NCBI GenBank assembly: GCA_036346395.1
Contig: CM070613.1
Location: 21,260,818 to 21,324,817 of the forward strand
Reading direction: 5' to 3'
Source: Hsuehochloa calcarea
Taxonomy: Eukaryota > Streptophyta > Magnoliopsida > Poales > Poaceae
DNA length: 64,000 nucleotides
Positions 21,771-31,739 of the stretch are shown one piece after another. Within the stretch, counting starts at the first letter, position 1. Each line of letters begins with the position of its first letter. The notes under the pieces are model-generated. The model searched no databases. It saw only the letters and a list, made by a program, of their open reading frames with translations, and was not told the origin of the DNA. The translations under genes and the position numbers were made by a program.

Positions 21771-22103
21771 AGGATGTAACAATTTCGAATACACATAAAT
21801 TATATCGGACGAAGCTTAATACAATATGATCTACGAGTAGGTCCTTATCATTTACGACTAGCTCGTATCTCTATACGACCAGTTTATATTTAGTCATGAC
21901 TAGTTTGTAACTCCTTACGATCAGTTTATGACCACTTAGTGATTATGTTCGACCAGTCTGCAACCAGCTCGTATCTCCATACCGGATAAGAACTGGTTGT
22001 ATGAGATACATATTGGTCATGAACTCGTCGTACATGATCACAAATTGATCGGTGAATTGGTCATAAGGTGTTACGAACTGGTCATGACCAGATGCGAACT
22101 AGT
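21771..22103. other. Spacer with degenerate GACCAGT/TCGTA repeats
   Basis: Short motifs such as CTCGTATCTC, ACGACCAGTTTAT and GGTCATGACCAG recur in both orientations up to the gypsy insertion point. It resembles the CTACGACCAG unit at 43557-43636. No gene. Confidence 0.45.
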
Positions 22104-22500
22104 TGTCACATCCTAATTTTTGAGTTTCAAAACCTTTTTGAGTAGTTTAGTCTCTTAGAAAATTTTATCAATTTTATTGAATTTAATAGAGCTTAAATGA
22201 GACTTTTTAAAGTTAAAACAATTTAATATCAAAAAATAAATTATTTCAAAAATTATTTTATTTGAATTCTTTGTGCTTGGAAGTATTGTCCAACTTTTTC
22301 TAGAATTGTTCTGAGTTTCATTTGCTATTTTTAATTTTCCATTTGGATTTTTTGTATTTTCTAAAATAGAAAAGTGATTTCTTTTCCGCCCGCATCCTAT
22401 CTCTCTCTAGACCAGCCCGTCGGCTCGTTTTCACGCCACATCCCATCCTCTCTCTCCCGCCAACAAGGAAGCCATCAATCTTAGCATAGAGCAAGGATGG
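22104..22500 (+). repeat. 5' LTR, truncated
   Basis: 22104-22470 matches the first 400 bp of the 3' LTR (26153 onward), including TTTTTGAGTTTCAAAACC and the CATCCTATCTCTCTCT segment. The remaining 2.5 kb of LTR, the primer site and most of gag are missing; the next recognisable block is gag's zinc knuckle at 22640. A single internal deletion explains this. Confidence 0.8.
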
Positions 22501-22589
22501 TTCCTCAGTAGTTTACTCGCTTTTTTGCCACAAAATTGGTTTAAGACAGCTGCACCTACACGAGCATATCGTCTAGCTGCTCAAAGTTT

Positions 22590-22910
22590 ATGTCATCCTG
22601 GCCGGTCAACGTTAGCCTAGGAGGCAATCAGCAGAACAACCCTAGACTTTGCTACACCTACCGAGAGCCAGGGCACTTCTTGAACAATTGCCCTCAAAAG
22701 GGACTTGTTTGCCCTCAAAAGGGACTTGTGACGCCAGTCCACTTCAACTTAGGAGCTACCCCAGCCAAGATGCCAGCACTAGTGAATAATCGAGGAGCAC
22801 CCCAAGTTGCCAGTCAAGACGGAGGAACTCCACAGTCCGTGGTTACAGGTCGTGTCCACCATGTGGCTTTTGGAAGGAACTCGGGAAGCGCCAGACATAC
22901 TACTGGGTAA
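22590..22910 (+). pseudogene. Gypsy gag C-terminal remnant
   Basis: CYTYREPGHFLNNCPQK resembles the CCHC knuckle CxxCxxxGHxxxxC, but the second Cys is Tyr. A duplicated CPQKGLV follows. Only the nucleocapsid end of gag remains. Confidence 0.7.
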
Positions 22911-22940
22911 GTTCTGGTTAACTCAGTACCTGCGTCAATT

Positions 22941-23273
22941 TTGTTTGATTCTGGAGCTTCACATTCATTTGTTTTTCAATGTTTTGTAAGCAAGAATAAT
23001 TTGGAAGTTATGTGTCTTAAGCATACTTTGTTAGTTCAGTTGCCTAGAGTAGAGTTAAGTTCCAGGTTGAAATGTTTAGGATCTAAGTTACTCATTTCTG
23101 GAGTTGAGTTTCTAGGCAACCTTATTATCGTAGACACACAAGCCTCATATGTCATACTTGGTATGGACCGGTTGTTGAAGCACAAAGCTTTTCTAGATTG
23201 TGGCCGAAGAGTTGTAACAATCGAAGGTACCAATAGAAAGAAATTAGGGTTTCTAGCCACTATTTGTAAGTGA
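22941..23273 (+). pseudogene. Gypsy aspartic protease
   Basis: Reads FDSGASHSFVFQCF with the Asp-Ser-Gly active site intact, and ends YVILGMDRLLKHKAFLDCG, the standard gypsy protease C-terminus. A stop separates it from RT. Confidence 0.82.
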
Positions 23274-23280
23274 TGGACAC

Positions 23281-24119
23281 TTGGTAATCAATAGCCTAAA
23301 GAGTGTATCTTTAGAGGATGTGCCTGTTATCAGAGAGTATCTGGATGTTTTTCCAGAAGATTTGCCCGAAATGCTACCAGATTGTGACATCGAGTTCGTC
23401 ATTGATTTTATGCCTGGAATAGCACCAATTTATAAGAGACCCTATCGGATGCCAGCCAATGAGTTAGTTGAAATGAAGAAGCAGATTGGAGAACTTCTTG
23501 AGAAAGGTTTTATGAGACCTAGTTTGTCACTATAGGAGCCCTAGTTCTGTTTGTCATAAAAGGATGGAAGCATGAGAATGTGTATCGGTTATCGTGCCTT
23601 CAACGAGGTTACCATCAAGAACAAGTATCAACTTCACCAGATAGATTATGTGTTTGATCAAATGAAAGGAGTTAGAGTGTTCTCAAAGACCGCCTATGAA
23701 TAGGTTATCATCAGTTGAAGATTTGTCCAAATGATGTACCAAAGACTGCTTTCTCTTCGTGGTACAGACATTATGGGTTCTTGGTCATGTCGTTTGGTTT
23801 GACTAATGCCCCTGCTTATTTCATGAATATGCTGAATAAGATTTTCATGGAGTATTTGGATAAGTTTGTGGTAGTGTTCATTGATGATATTCTAGTCTAT
23901 TTCAAGATGGAAGAAGAACACACCCAGGATTTGAGAATAATTCATGAGAAACTTAGAGAGCATCAGCTGTATGCTAAGTTTGACAAGTGTGACTTTTGGA
24001 AAAAGGAAGTTGATTTCCTTAGTCATGTGATGACTGCAAAAGGAGTAGTTGTTGATCCCGTCAAGGTTAAAGCAGTGTTACATTGGGAACCACCCAAGAT
24101 AGTAATCTCAGATTCGTAG
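23281..24119 (+). pseudogene. Gypsy reverse transcriptase
   Basis: Blocks in order: VIREYLDVFPEDLPEMLPD and YKRPYRMPANELVEMKKQIG (23320-23500), a broken central part (23540-23710), then FLVMSFGLTNAPAYFMNMLN and VVVFIDDILVYFKMEEEH with the catalytic IDD (about 23780-23920). Stops at 23533 and around 23700 break the frame. In life it would copy RNA into DNA in the virus-like particle. Confidence 0.88.
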
Positions 24120-24720
24120 TTTCTTGGGAATGATAGGATATTATTGCCATTTCATTCAAGTATTTTTCACAATCGCTAAACCCTTTACGTAGTTGTTAAG
24201 GAAATAAAAAGTTTGCTTGGACTCCCTCTTGTGAAGAAAGTTTTCAGGAGTTAAATAAGTGTTTGACATCAATCCCAGTGCTAGTACTATCAGATATTCG
24301 AAAAGATTTTGATATTTATTGTAATGCTTTGCGTCAAGGATTGGGTTGTGTCCTGATGTAAGAAGCAACAGTTGTTGCCCATGAGTCTAGACAACTGAGA
24401 CATCATGATGAGAATTATTCCACTCTTGATTTGGAGTTAGCTGTCATTGTGCATGTGTTGAAAAATTGGAGTCATTATCTTATTGGTAATCGCTATGAGA
24501 TATAATAATAGCTTTGAGATATATAGAGATCATAAGATTTTGAAGTATATTTTCATACAGTCTGATCTAAACAAGAGGTAGAGAAGATTGTTGGAGTTAA
24601 TAAAATATTACAATCTCAAAATCTATTGTCATTCCGGAAAAGCCAATGTTGTGGTAGATACTTTGAGTCGCAAGAGCTATTGTAATGCCTTGGAGATAAA
24701 ATAAAATTGTCCAAAACATC
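24120..24720 (+). pseudogene. Gypsy RNase H region
   Basis: Fragments in shifting frames resemble the gypsy RNase H block: FTWTPSCEESFQEL-like near 24215-24255 and a NYSTLDLELAVIVHVL-like stretch near 24410-24470. Many stops. Confidence 0.6.
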
Positions 24721-24949
24721 ACAAAGAATTCCAGAAGATGAAACTATAAGTTGTAGCCGAAGGATTCTTGACTAGTTTGGAAGTAAAATCTACATTGGAA
24801 GAGCAGATTCGTGCAACCCAACTAGATGGCCCTTTGATAGAGAGTATTAAGCTTAAGATGGAAGAAGGAAAATTCAATGATTTCACTAACGATGATGAGG
24901 ATACGCTTAGGATCAATGGACGTATTATGTACACAGTAATGGTTTGAGA

Positions 24950-26100
24950 CAACTGATTTTAAAGGAGGCTCATGATTCGAAATATTCCATTCACCCAAGA
25001 AGTACCAATATGTATCAAGATGTTGAAGATAAATTCTGGTGGCCAAATCTAAAGCGATAAGTCGTAGAGTTTTGTGCCTTGTGTCACATATGTCAAGAGT
25101 AAAAGCAAAACAACAGAGAACAGCAGGTTTGTTGCAAGCCTTGAAAAGGCCAAAGTGGAAATGGGAGGAGATTGGTATGAATTTCATCACCACTCTACCA
25201 GATTCAATTGGGTCACTATTCCTTCCATTTGGGTAATAGTAGATCGTTTGATAAAAGTTGTGTATTTCTTGCTAGTCAAAACCAGTTACTCTAGAGATTG
25301 CCTTGCAGATTTGTATACGTTGAGGATTGTCAGTTTGCATGCTGTGCCCAAGAAGATAGTGTCACATTGAGGATCTTAGTTCACCTCATATTTCTAGCAG
25401 AATTTGCATGAAGCTTTGGGGACTCATTTAAATTTCAGTACTGCCTATCACCCTCAGATAGATGGATAGACTGAAATAGTGAATTAAGTGTTGGAGGACA
25501 TGTTGAGAGCTTATGCTCTAGCTCATGCTACCAGTTGAGACAAGAGTTTGCCTTATGTAGAATTCTCGTAGAACAATAGTTTTCAAGCCAGCCTTCAGAT
25601 GTCACCGTTTGAAGCTTTATATGTTCGTGCTTGCATAACCCCACTGAATTGGAAAGAGACAGCCGAACGTCTAGTGTTCGGGCTAGATATAATTCAAGAG
25701 GCTGAGGACCAAGTGTCCATGATCAGACAAAGTTTAAAGATAGCTCAGTCCAAGTAGAAGAGCTATGTTGATAATCGTCATTGTGACTTAAGCTTTGAGC
25801 CAAAGGATTTTGTTTATATTCAAGTTAAGGTGTTATAAGGTTTCAAGCCAAAGGAAATCTTCCCCCTAGATACGTTGGTCCTTTCAGGATTGTGAAGCAC
25901 AAATGAGAAGTTGGTTACCAGCTTGAGTTGCAATAGTCGTTAGCAGGAGTACATGATGTCTTTCTTGTCCGCAGTTGAAGAAGTGTCTTCGTATGCCAAC
26001 CGAACATATTTCCTTTGATTCAATTTAGTGGAGCAATCACTCGGAGAGAGAAGGAACATGGGAGCACGAAGAGGAGCTAAAAGCCGAGTTTTCTAGCCTT
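24950..26100 (+). pseudogene. Gypsy integrase with C-terminal tail
   Basis: A zinc-finger-like start (EFCALCHICQE-like in shifted frames, near 25060-25100), then the catalytic region with KRPKWKWEEIGMNFITTLP (25140-25200), then decayed C-terminal blocks near 25560-26080 ending in a WSNHSEREGTWEHEEEL-like chromodomain-adjacent segment. Repeated stops and frameshifts. Confidence 0.75.
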
Positions 26101-26152
26101 TTATCTAGCAAACCTGAACCTTAGGGTCGAGATTCCTTTAATAGGGGAGGTT

Positions 26153-29091
26153 TGTTACATCCCAATTTTTGAGTTTCAAAAACCTTTTTGAGTAGTTTAG
26201 CCCCTTAGAAAACTTCACTAATTTTATTGAATTTAATAAAGCTTAAATATGACTTTTTAAAGTTAAAATAATAATATGACTAATTTAAACAACAATTAAT
26301 TCTAAAATTATTTTATTTGAGTTATTTGTGCTTCGAGGTATTTTCCATATTTTTGTGGAATTTTTCTGAGTTGATTTGCTATTTTTAATTTTTAATTTGG
26401 ATTTTTATATTTTCTAAAATAGAAAAGCTAATTAAAATCCAGGAATTCCAAGTGGGCTAGTTTCTTTTTCCTGCCCACATCCTATCTCTCTCTCCAGCCC
26501 AACCAGTTCGCCAGTTTTCACACCACAGCCCAGCCTCTCTCTCCCGCCCAAACGGCCCCGGTCCCACTTATCAATCGCAAGCATGTCATGTGCGACGCGT
26601 CTTCACCCTAACCACTGTCGTTGACATGTGGGCCCCACCCACACTACTGCTCATCGTCTTCAGCCGTGTCTGGATCGAACTCGACCGTCTCCTTGGTTTC
26701 TTAGCGTGTGCGCCAGGGACTCTCCGAGCCATCCCCGCATTGGAAAATGGCACCGCCCACGCCCTCCACACCCGACCACACCCACCTCTCAAAAGCCTAG
26801 CCCTAGCCGCTGGGAGCTTGAGATTTCGCTGGTGCCTTCCTTGAGCCTTCGTCACCGACTTCCACCATCGTCGGTGAGCCCTAGCCTTCATCGTCACCAC
26901 CACCGAGACCACATCAACTAGATCTACATCGCTGTCACCCCAAAGTCGTTGGAGTGTCGTCGTAGCACCGTCGCACCGTAGACCCGATCTGCGCTGCTGC
27001 TTAAACCTCACCATCATCCACTTCCGATCATCGCACAAACACCGATGAGTTCGCCAACAACCATCGGGACCCAAGTGCCGTCGTCGTCGTCCACGTTGAC
27101 CCTACCGCCTACATGTCTACTACCTAGCTACCGCGTCTGTGCCACACCATTGTCCACCTAACCACGTCAGCCTCGCTCCGCACTACCGCCACATCACCAC
27201 CTTAAACCCACGAGCCCTAGCCTATAGACCGGTAAACCAAATCCATGGACCTGGTCTATGGACCATGGGTCCCACCTATTAGCCTCTATTCCTATTTTTT
27301 GGGGTTTTCTCTTAATTCCAAAATTTATTGCTGACATCATGCTGATGTAATATTTCAGAATTTCCATTAGAAAGAAAATTCTAAAAATCTGAAATAGTAT
27401 TTTCTCTTAAATCTTTCAAGAGCCCATTCCTCCTTGTATGAACTCCGATTGAGCCCATTCAAGTTTCTAAATTCATATAAATTGAAGCTCTACCTTCATA
27501 TGATTTTTCATTTAATTTTTGGAGTTCATTTGTTGCTCTGTTTCATATTTATTTATGTTTTTCCTTTCGTTTGTGAGTAGACGTTGTTACTTCGAGAGCT
27601 TTCGAGAAAGGAGGAGTTGATCAAGCTCAAGACTAGTACCAAGACTTGTTTCAAGGCAAGTTGTACCTTTAACCATGTTGAAAATAGTTTTTTAAAATTA
27701 CTTTGATTTAAATTATTGCATGATATTTAAATTGTTTAATTCTTTAAAGGCTTTGGGATTAGCTATACACCTACTTGTTTGTATCCACCTTGCTCATTGT
27801 ATTACCATGATCATTTGTCACCCTAGCTTGTTTAATTACTAGTTGGTAGTATCATAGCACCAACATGGGTTTGTTTGACGCGATTAGTTTGCTTAGGCAT
27901 GCAAGAGGTCATTGATATTATTTTGAGCTGCAAATCTAAACTTGACTATGTGATTATGGAACTTATTTGTGGAAGGTGGAAGGTATGGTGATATTGTGGA
28001 GCTTTGTGATTAGGTTTGTGAACATTGGTAACTTAGAGTAGTTTGGTAGTCCCGCCTTGGTCAATTAAAGACTTAACTTTGTGCGTTATTGAACTGACCC
28101 ATAACAGTATAACCACATGCTTGGTATGGGACATACCTAACTTAGTAAGTTATTGAGTTTTGACATTGACTACTTAGGAGGTAGCTTAAGTGCTCTATGA
28201 TGGGTAAAGGTGTGGACTACTTTGTAGGGTCACATTTATGGGTGGTTCACCATCTCGAGGTCCAATGGTGTATGCCAGACCAACGAGTGAGGTTGGGGTC
28301 AACGGTTTGTACATCGGGAGAATCAATTGTCAAGATGAAAAAATTTAAAGGTTTTGTTACAATTGGTGTAGGCCACACTAGTTATAACTTGTGGGTAAAG
28401 TGTACAAACCTCTACAGAGTGTTAAAAATCTATTCGAATGGCCACGTCCACGATCATGGACATGCTAGGGGATTTCACACGAGGGGTAGATTTTCATAAA
28501 ACAATTGAGAGGGATAGTTGTGTGAATTAACTCATATGGCAGTGTGAAAGAAATTACTTAGGCTTTGTGATCTTTGCGAAAATACTTGTTAAATTATTAT
28601 TTAAGTTATGCTTTCAATCTACTATTTGTATTCAAATGCAAGTGTGGCTTTTGCAAAATAATTATAGAAGCCATTTTCTTTGAAATAAGTCATAATCTAT
28701 AATTGCATTATAACTCGTTGAGTACTCATTCTTACTGCAATCATTCAGCTGAAGTGGGGGGTCTATGCCTGCTTTTGAGGAGTTTCAGGAGGATGTTGAT
28801 TGTTAGGTCTTGATCCCAGTCGGTTATATGTGGCAAGTCGATAGGTTCCCGCTGGAGTTGCTTCCATTCCACTGTTGTTTCTTTACTTAGTGCTCAGCCC
28901 TACATGGCTTAATAACTGTAAACTCGATCATAAAGTCATAACCGTTATTTATTAATCAAATTGGTCATTCATTCTTGTATTCGTCTTGTGTGAAATGATA
29001 TGCATCTATGTTGATACTATACGCACTAGCGTGATCCTAGACAAGTGTATTATACACAAAGTGCCCATATTTGCATATTTGGGTGCCGACA
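26153..29091 (+). repeat. 3' LTR of the gypsy element, 2.94 kb
   Basis: It starts TGTTACATCCC right after the polypurine tract and ends GCCGACA before the target duplication. It contains a GC-rich block (26480-27240) whose open frames on both strands have no known domain. Its later part (28190-28480) resembles, in inverse orientation, the LTR at 35495-38391. Confidence 0.82.
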
Positions 29092-29489
29092 ATAGTCGCG
29101 AGTGATAAGAAGATAGTTGCAGATCATATTGCATAAGATTTGTCCGATATTATCTATGTCTATTTGGAAGTCGCTATGTCCTACTAGGAAGCGCTACCGA
29201 CTTGTGGATCAGAAAGGAGTTTTCAGATCAAGGCCGATTACGCATGAACCTACTGGGTCATATACTTAATGAATTGGAACAAACTAGTTCGGATTGGATC
29301 CATTAGGGGCTCTTTATAACGAGAGGCGTGGGGACTTTTGGGGATGTAGCACCACCCACCAAAAAACCTAGCCACCACCTCCCGAAGGCCCTGTCGTGCG
29401 TGCTAATGCTAGTACACCGGCACAAAATATTTCACCCCTGGACGTGTGTATACCGTAGAGATGTTGCTGCGTTTAACAAGGACGATTCG
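29092..29489. other. Spacer, no gene seen
   Basis: Short unrelated frames only. The first bases are the gypsy target duplication. Confidence 0.5.
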
Positions 29490-29732
29490 CGCCGTAAGTA
29501 GGGAATGCGAGAGGCTGCTAGAGGCGACGATTGGCGACTAAGAATGTTGGACGGTCGACTACTTCTACTACATCGACGCGCATGATGTTGGACCAGGTTG
29601 CTCCAACTCTTCTTCCGCTATACTACACGTATAGTAGTAATGATCTATGATCTCTTACTAGCATAACTTGCTGATTTACGTGGTAGAATTTTTAATTGTG
29701 TGCTAGTGTAATCTACCCGTATCCCAACACCA
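29490..29732 (-). repeat. LTR-like repeat, right arm of a distant inverted pair
   Basis: Its complement begins TGTTGGGATACGGGTAG (ending at about 29732 on plus) and runs through AATTCTACCACGTAAA, AAGAGATCATAGATCATTAC and AGCGGAAGAAGAGTTGGAG, matching 21228-21440. TGTTGGG is a typical copia LTR start. Confidence 0.55.
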
Positions 29733-29964
29733 TTTTAACTAAGATTGGTGGTCTACGCCAAATCAAATACTACTATTTAGTTCATCTTTCTTGGGCGAGC
29801 ATTTGCTAGTGGAATCTTAATTAATAGGTTCTTACATTATGTAGGGCAAGAATAAGGGGTAGAAAAGAAAACACTGTGAGGGTTCGAAAGAGAGCTAACA
29901 GTTCGTTGTACTCCTCTTTAACCTGTGCTTAAAACTTTACCTGTTTACCGTCATGATGTTCACC
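29733..29964. other. Spacer, no gene seen
   Basis: AT-rich with no recognisable motif. Confidence 0.4.
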
Positions 29965-30115
29965 AAATCTTTTTTTTTTAAGAAGCTGTGAATAATTAGC
30001 TAGTGCAGTCATTTTAAAACTACGATTAACCCACCTAATATGTGATCGGCGAAAATCGAACTTCAGACATCAGCTAGAGAAAACAAAGTACCACGGCTAG
30101 CCATGTAGCAATTGG
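29965..30115 (-). mobile_element. Possible tRNA-derived SINE
   Basis: On the minus strand, TAGCCGTGG (30099-30091) and AGTTCGATTTT (30062-30052) are spaced like the A and B boxes of a pol III promoter, and the sequence ends in a run of A (29979-29971). Both boxes deviate from consensus and no target duplication was found. Confidence 0.3.
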
Positions 30116-30753
30116 CTCTTTTGTGTGTGTTGTTAAGAGTTACTTTGTCGCTGATTTTCACTCATATTTTTTGTACTTCATTGTTGTTGTCATGTGCGCT
30201 CTCGTGTTACATCTTATAATATCAAATCCAACTGAATGTACATAGATACTGCACCCAAAATATTAGTTGACTAACTCACACGTGTGCGTGGAAAGTGGTG
30301 TGCGTCCTTCGTTTACTCTAATAAAGATGACATTTTGTTTTCGAGTTTGATATGCCATTTTAAAGTTTCTAGATTTTTGTTTGCCATGATCTACTCTTGC
30401 TTGAACAATTAAATAACTTTCTTCAGAGATGAAAGGGGTTCAGGTTTTCCGATAGAGGATCTCCATGAACGGCATTGAGCAGGAGAGATACACTACACAA
30501 GTCCTACTGTTGAAGGTGCTTCAGTATTTACACGAGAACATACTTGAAATCCATGTTTGACATCATCAAACGCATTGACAATGATGAATTATATAGCTGG
30601 AATAATTTAGTTGAATCTTCATATGCTTACACAAACTGACAATTAATGTGAATGCAGATGGGAAGCTTTGGAATAACAAAACTCGCATTTTCCAATACAG
30701 ATCGACATTTCTCGATGAAACTCATTGCCGCCTTGAAATTTCCGGTCTTGAAG
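30116..30753. other. Spacer and 3' flank of small gene B
   Basis: 30560-30753 resembles the 3' flank of gene A (GAGTTTTGTTATTCCAAAGCT versus the same motif with three changes). No other gene is seen. Confidence 0.5.
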
Positions 30754-31622
30754 CTACGAGGCGTTCCCAGAGCTGGAGAAGCAACCAAAGCTGCAATTGG
30801 GAAAGGAGAACCATCAAACGCATCAACCGATTTAGTAAGGAGAAACAGGAATGAACAGAAGAGACGATGTTAGTTCTAATTTGGTATTAATTCAACCATT
30901 TTGCGAAGAAACTTGGCTCTGCCCTGCCCGGCTCATCGGCTGGCGGTTTCCCAGAATTTATCGGACGGCCCATGTAGTAACCTTACATCTCAAACCACGA
31001 AAGAGAAGTTATCTACAGAACTATGACAGAAGAAGCATAATTTGAGGGAAGTTTTCTACAAAATCCAAGTGGAATGCCTAAATTAAGTAATTAACATGGA
31101 CAATCGGCTGATTAAGCAGACATGTGCATACCAGGAGGGTCTGGAGTCATGTTCTGTTCAGGAGCAGCCGGTGGTTTCCCAGCCACAGCGATCACAGGTT
31201 GACCAACATAGTAAACTGACCGAACCCCACCCAACACAGAAAGGGGGGAGAAAAAACCGAATCAAGTGGTGTTCTGATGATAAACGGCAAGAAACTCTGA
31301 CGACCAAGATCAGCTACACATGGTTGATTACGTATGCGTGTACCTTGAGGCTGTTGATTTACATCCTTCTGCTCAACTGCTGCCATTGTTGCCTGCTCCG
31401 AGGAGATCACCGGACGGCCCGTGTAGTAACCTTATCCATCCCCCCCCACAAAAGCGAAAACAAAATCGAAGTTGTTTACAAAGGGTTTACACAGCAGGCA
31501 TGATTCATGGAACCGAGGAAGAGGGAATTGGCATACTAGCCCTCTGTGTTTAAGCGACAAAAACAGATTAATTAGCTGTATCTATTGTACATACCTTGAA
31601 TTTGTGGATTCCCGTCGTTCAT
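30754..31622 (-). CDS. Small unrecognised protein, family member B (5 exons, 106 aa)
   Basis: Exons on the minus strand are 31622-31595, 31430-31344, 31215-31132, 30981-30897 and 30790-30754, joined by four GT-AG introns of 164, 128, 150 and 106 bp in phases 1, 1, 1 and 2. The total is 321 nt, open throughout. The protein starts MNDGNPQIQ, then has three similar segments: YYTGRPVIS, YYVGQPVIAVAG and YYMGRPINSG, each opening an exon. It ends SFFAKCFGCFSSSGNAS. There is no signal peptide or membrane helix. Exons 2-4 (87, 84, 85 nt) look like tandem duplicates. Gene A at 20088 shares start, phases, the 37-nt last exon and the Cys tail. The tail may be S-acylated (inference). The family is not recognised; expression is unknown. 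Confidence 0.78.
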
Positions 31623-31706
31623 GGCGGATCTCCGGCGTGGCGGCTCCTCGATCTGGCCCGGCGAGAGACGACCACCAAAACGGAGTAAACGGCCTCGTTC
31701 TAGGTG

Positions 31707-31720
31707 TCTATACTCTATAG
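31707..31720 (-). promoter_or_regulatory. TATA-like box of small gene B
   Basis: CTATAGAGTATAGA on the minus strand, 85-98 bp before the ATG, the same spacing as the TATA box of gene A. The flanking sequence, including GCCGGAGATCCG just before the ATG, is shared with gene A. Confidence 0.45.
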
Positions 31721-31739
31721 TGAGATTTGCACGTCTCTT

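Larger units (their letters stand above)
22104..29091 (+). mobile_element. Ty3/gypsy retrotransposon with about 2.9-kb 3' LTR
   Basis: It begins TGTCACATCC (22104) and ends GTGCCGACA (29091), flanked by ctagt (22099-22103) and atagt (29092-29096), a 5-bp target duplication with one mismatch. Order on plus: truncated 5' LTR, CCHC-like gag remnant, protease, RT, RNase H, integrase, polypurine tract AATAGGGGAGG, and 3' LTR. Gag-PR-RT-RH-IN order marks gypsy. Stops, a shortened 5' LTR and loss of most of gag make it defective. Long LTRs of this type are common in rice gypsy families. Confidence 0.88.

Noticed and set aside
26586..27074. 162-residue minus-strand frame
   Set aside because: It lies within the GC-rich part of a gypsy LTR, has no domain, and overlaps other frames on the plus strand.
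30648..31045. Plus-strand open frames across the gene B region
   Set aside because: They are antisense to exons 4 and 5 of gene B, which have consistent splice sites and a paralogue.
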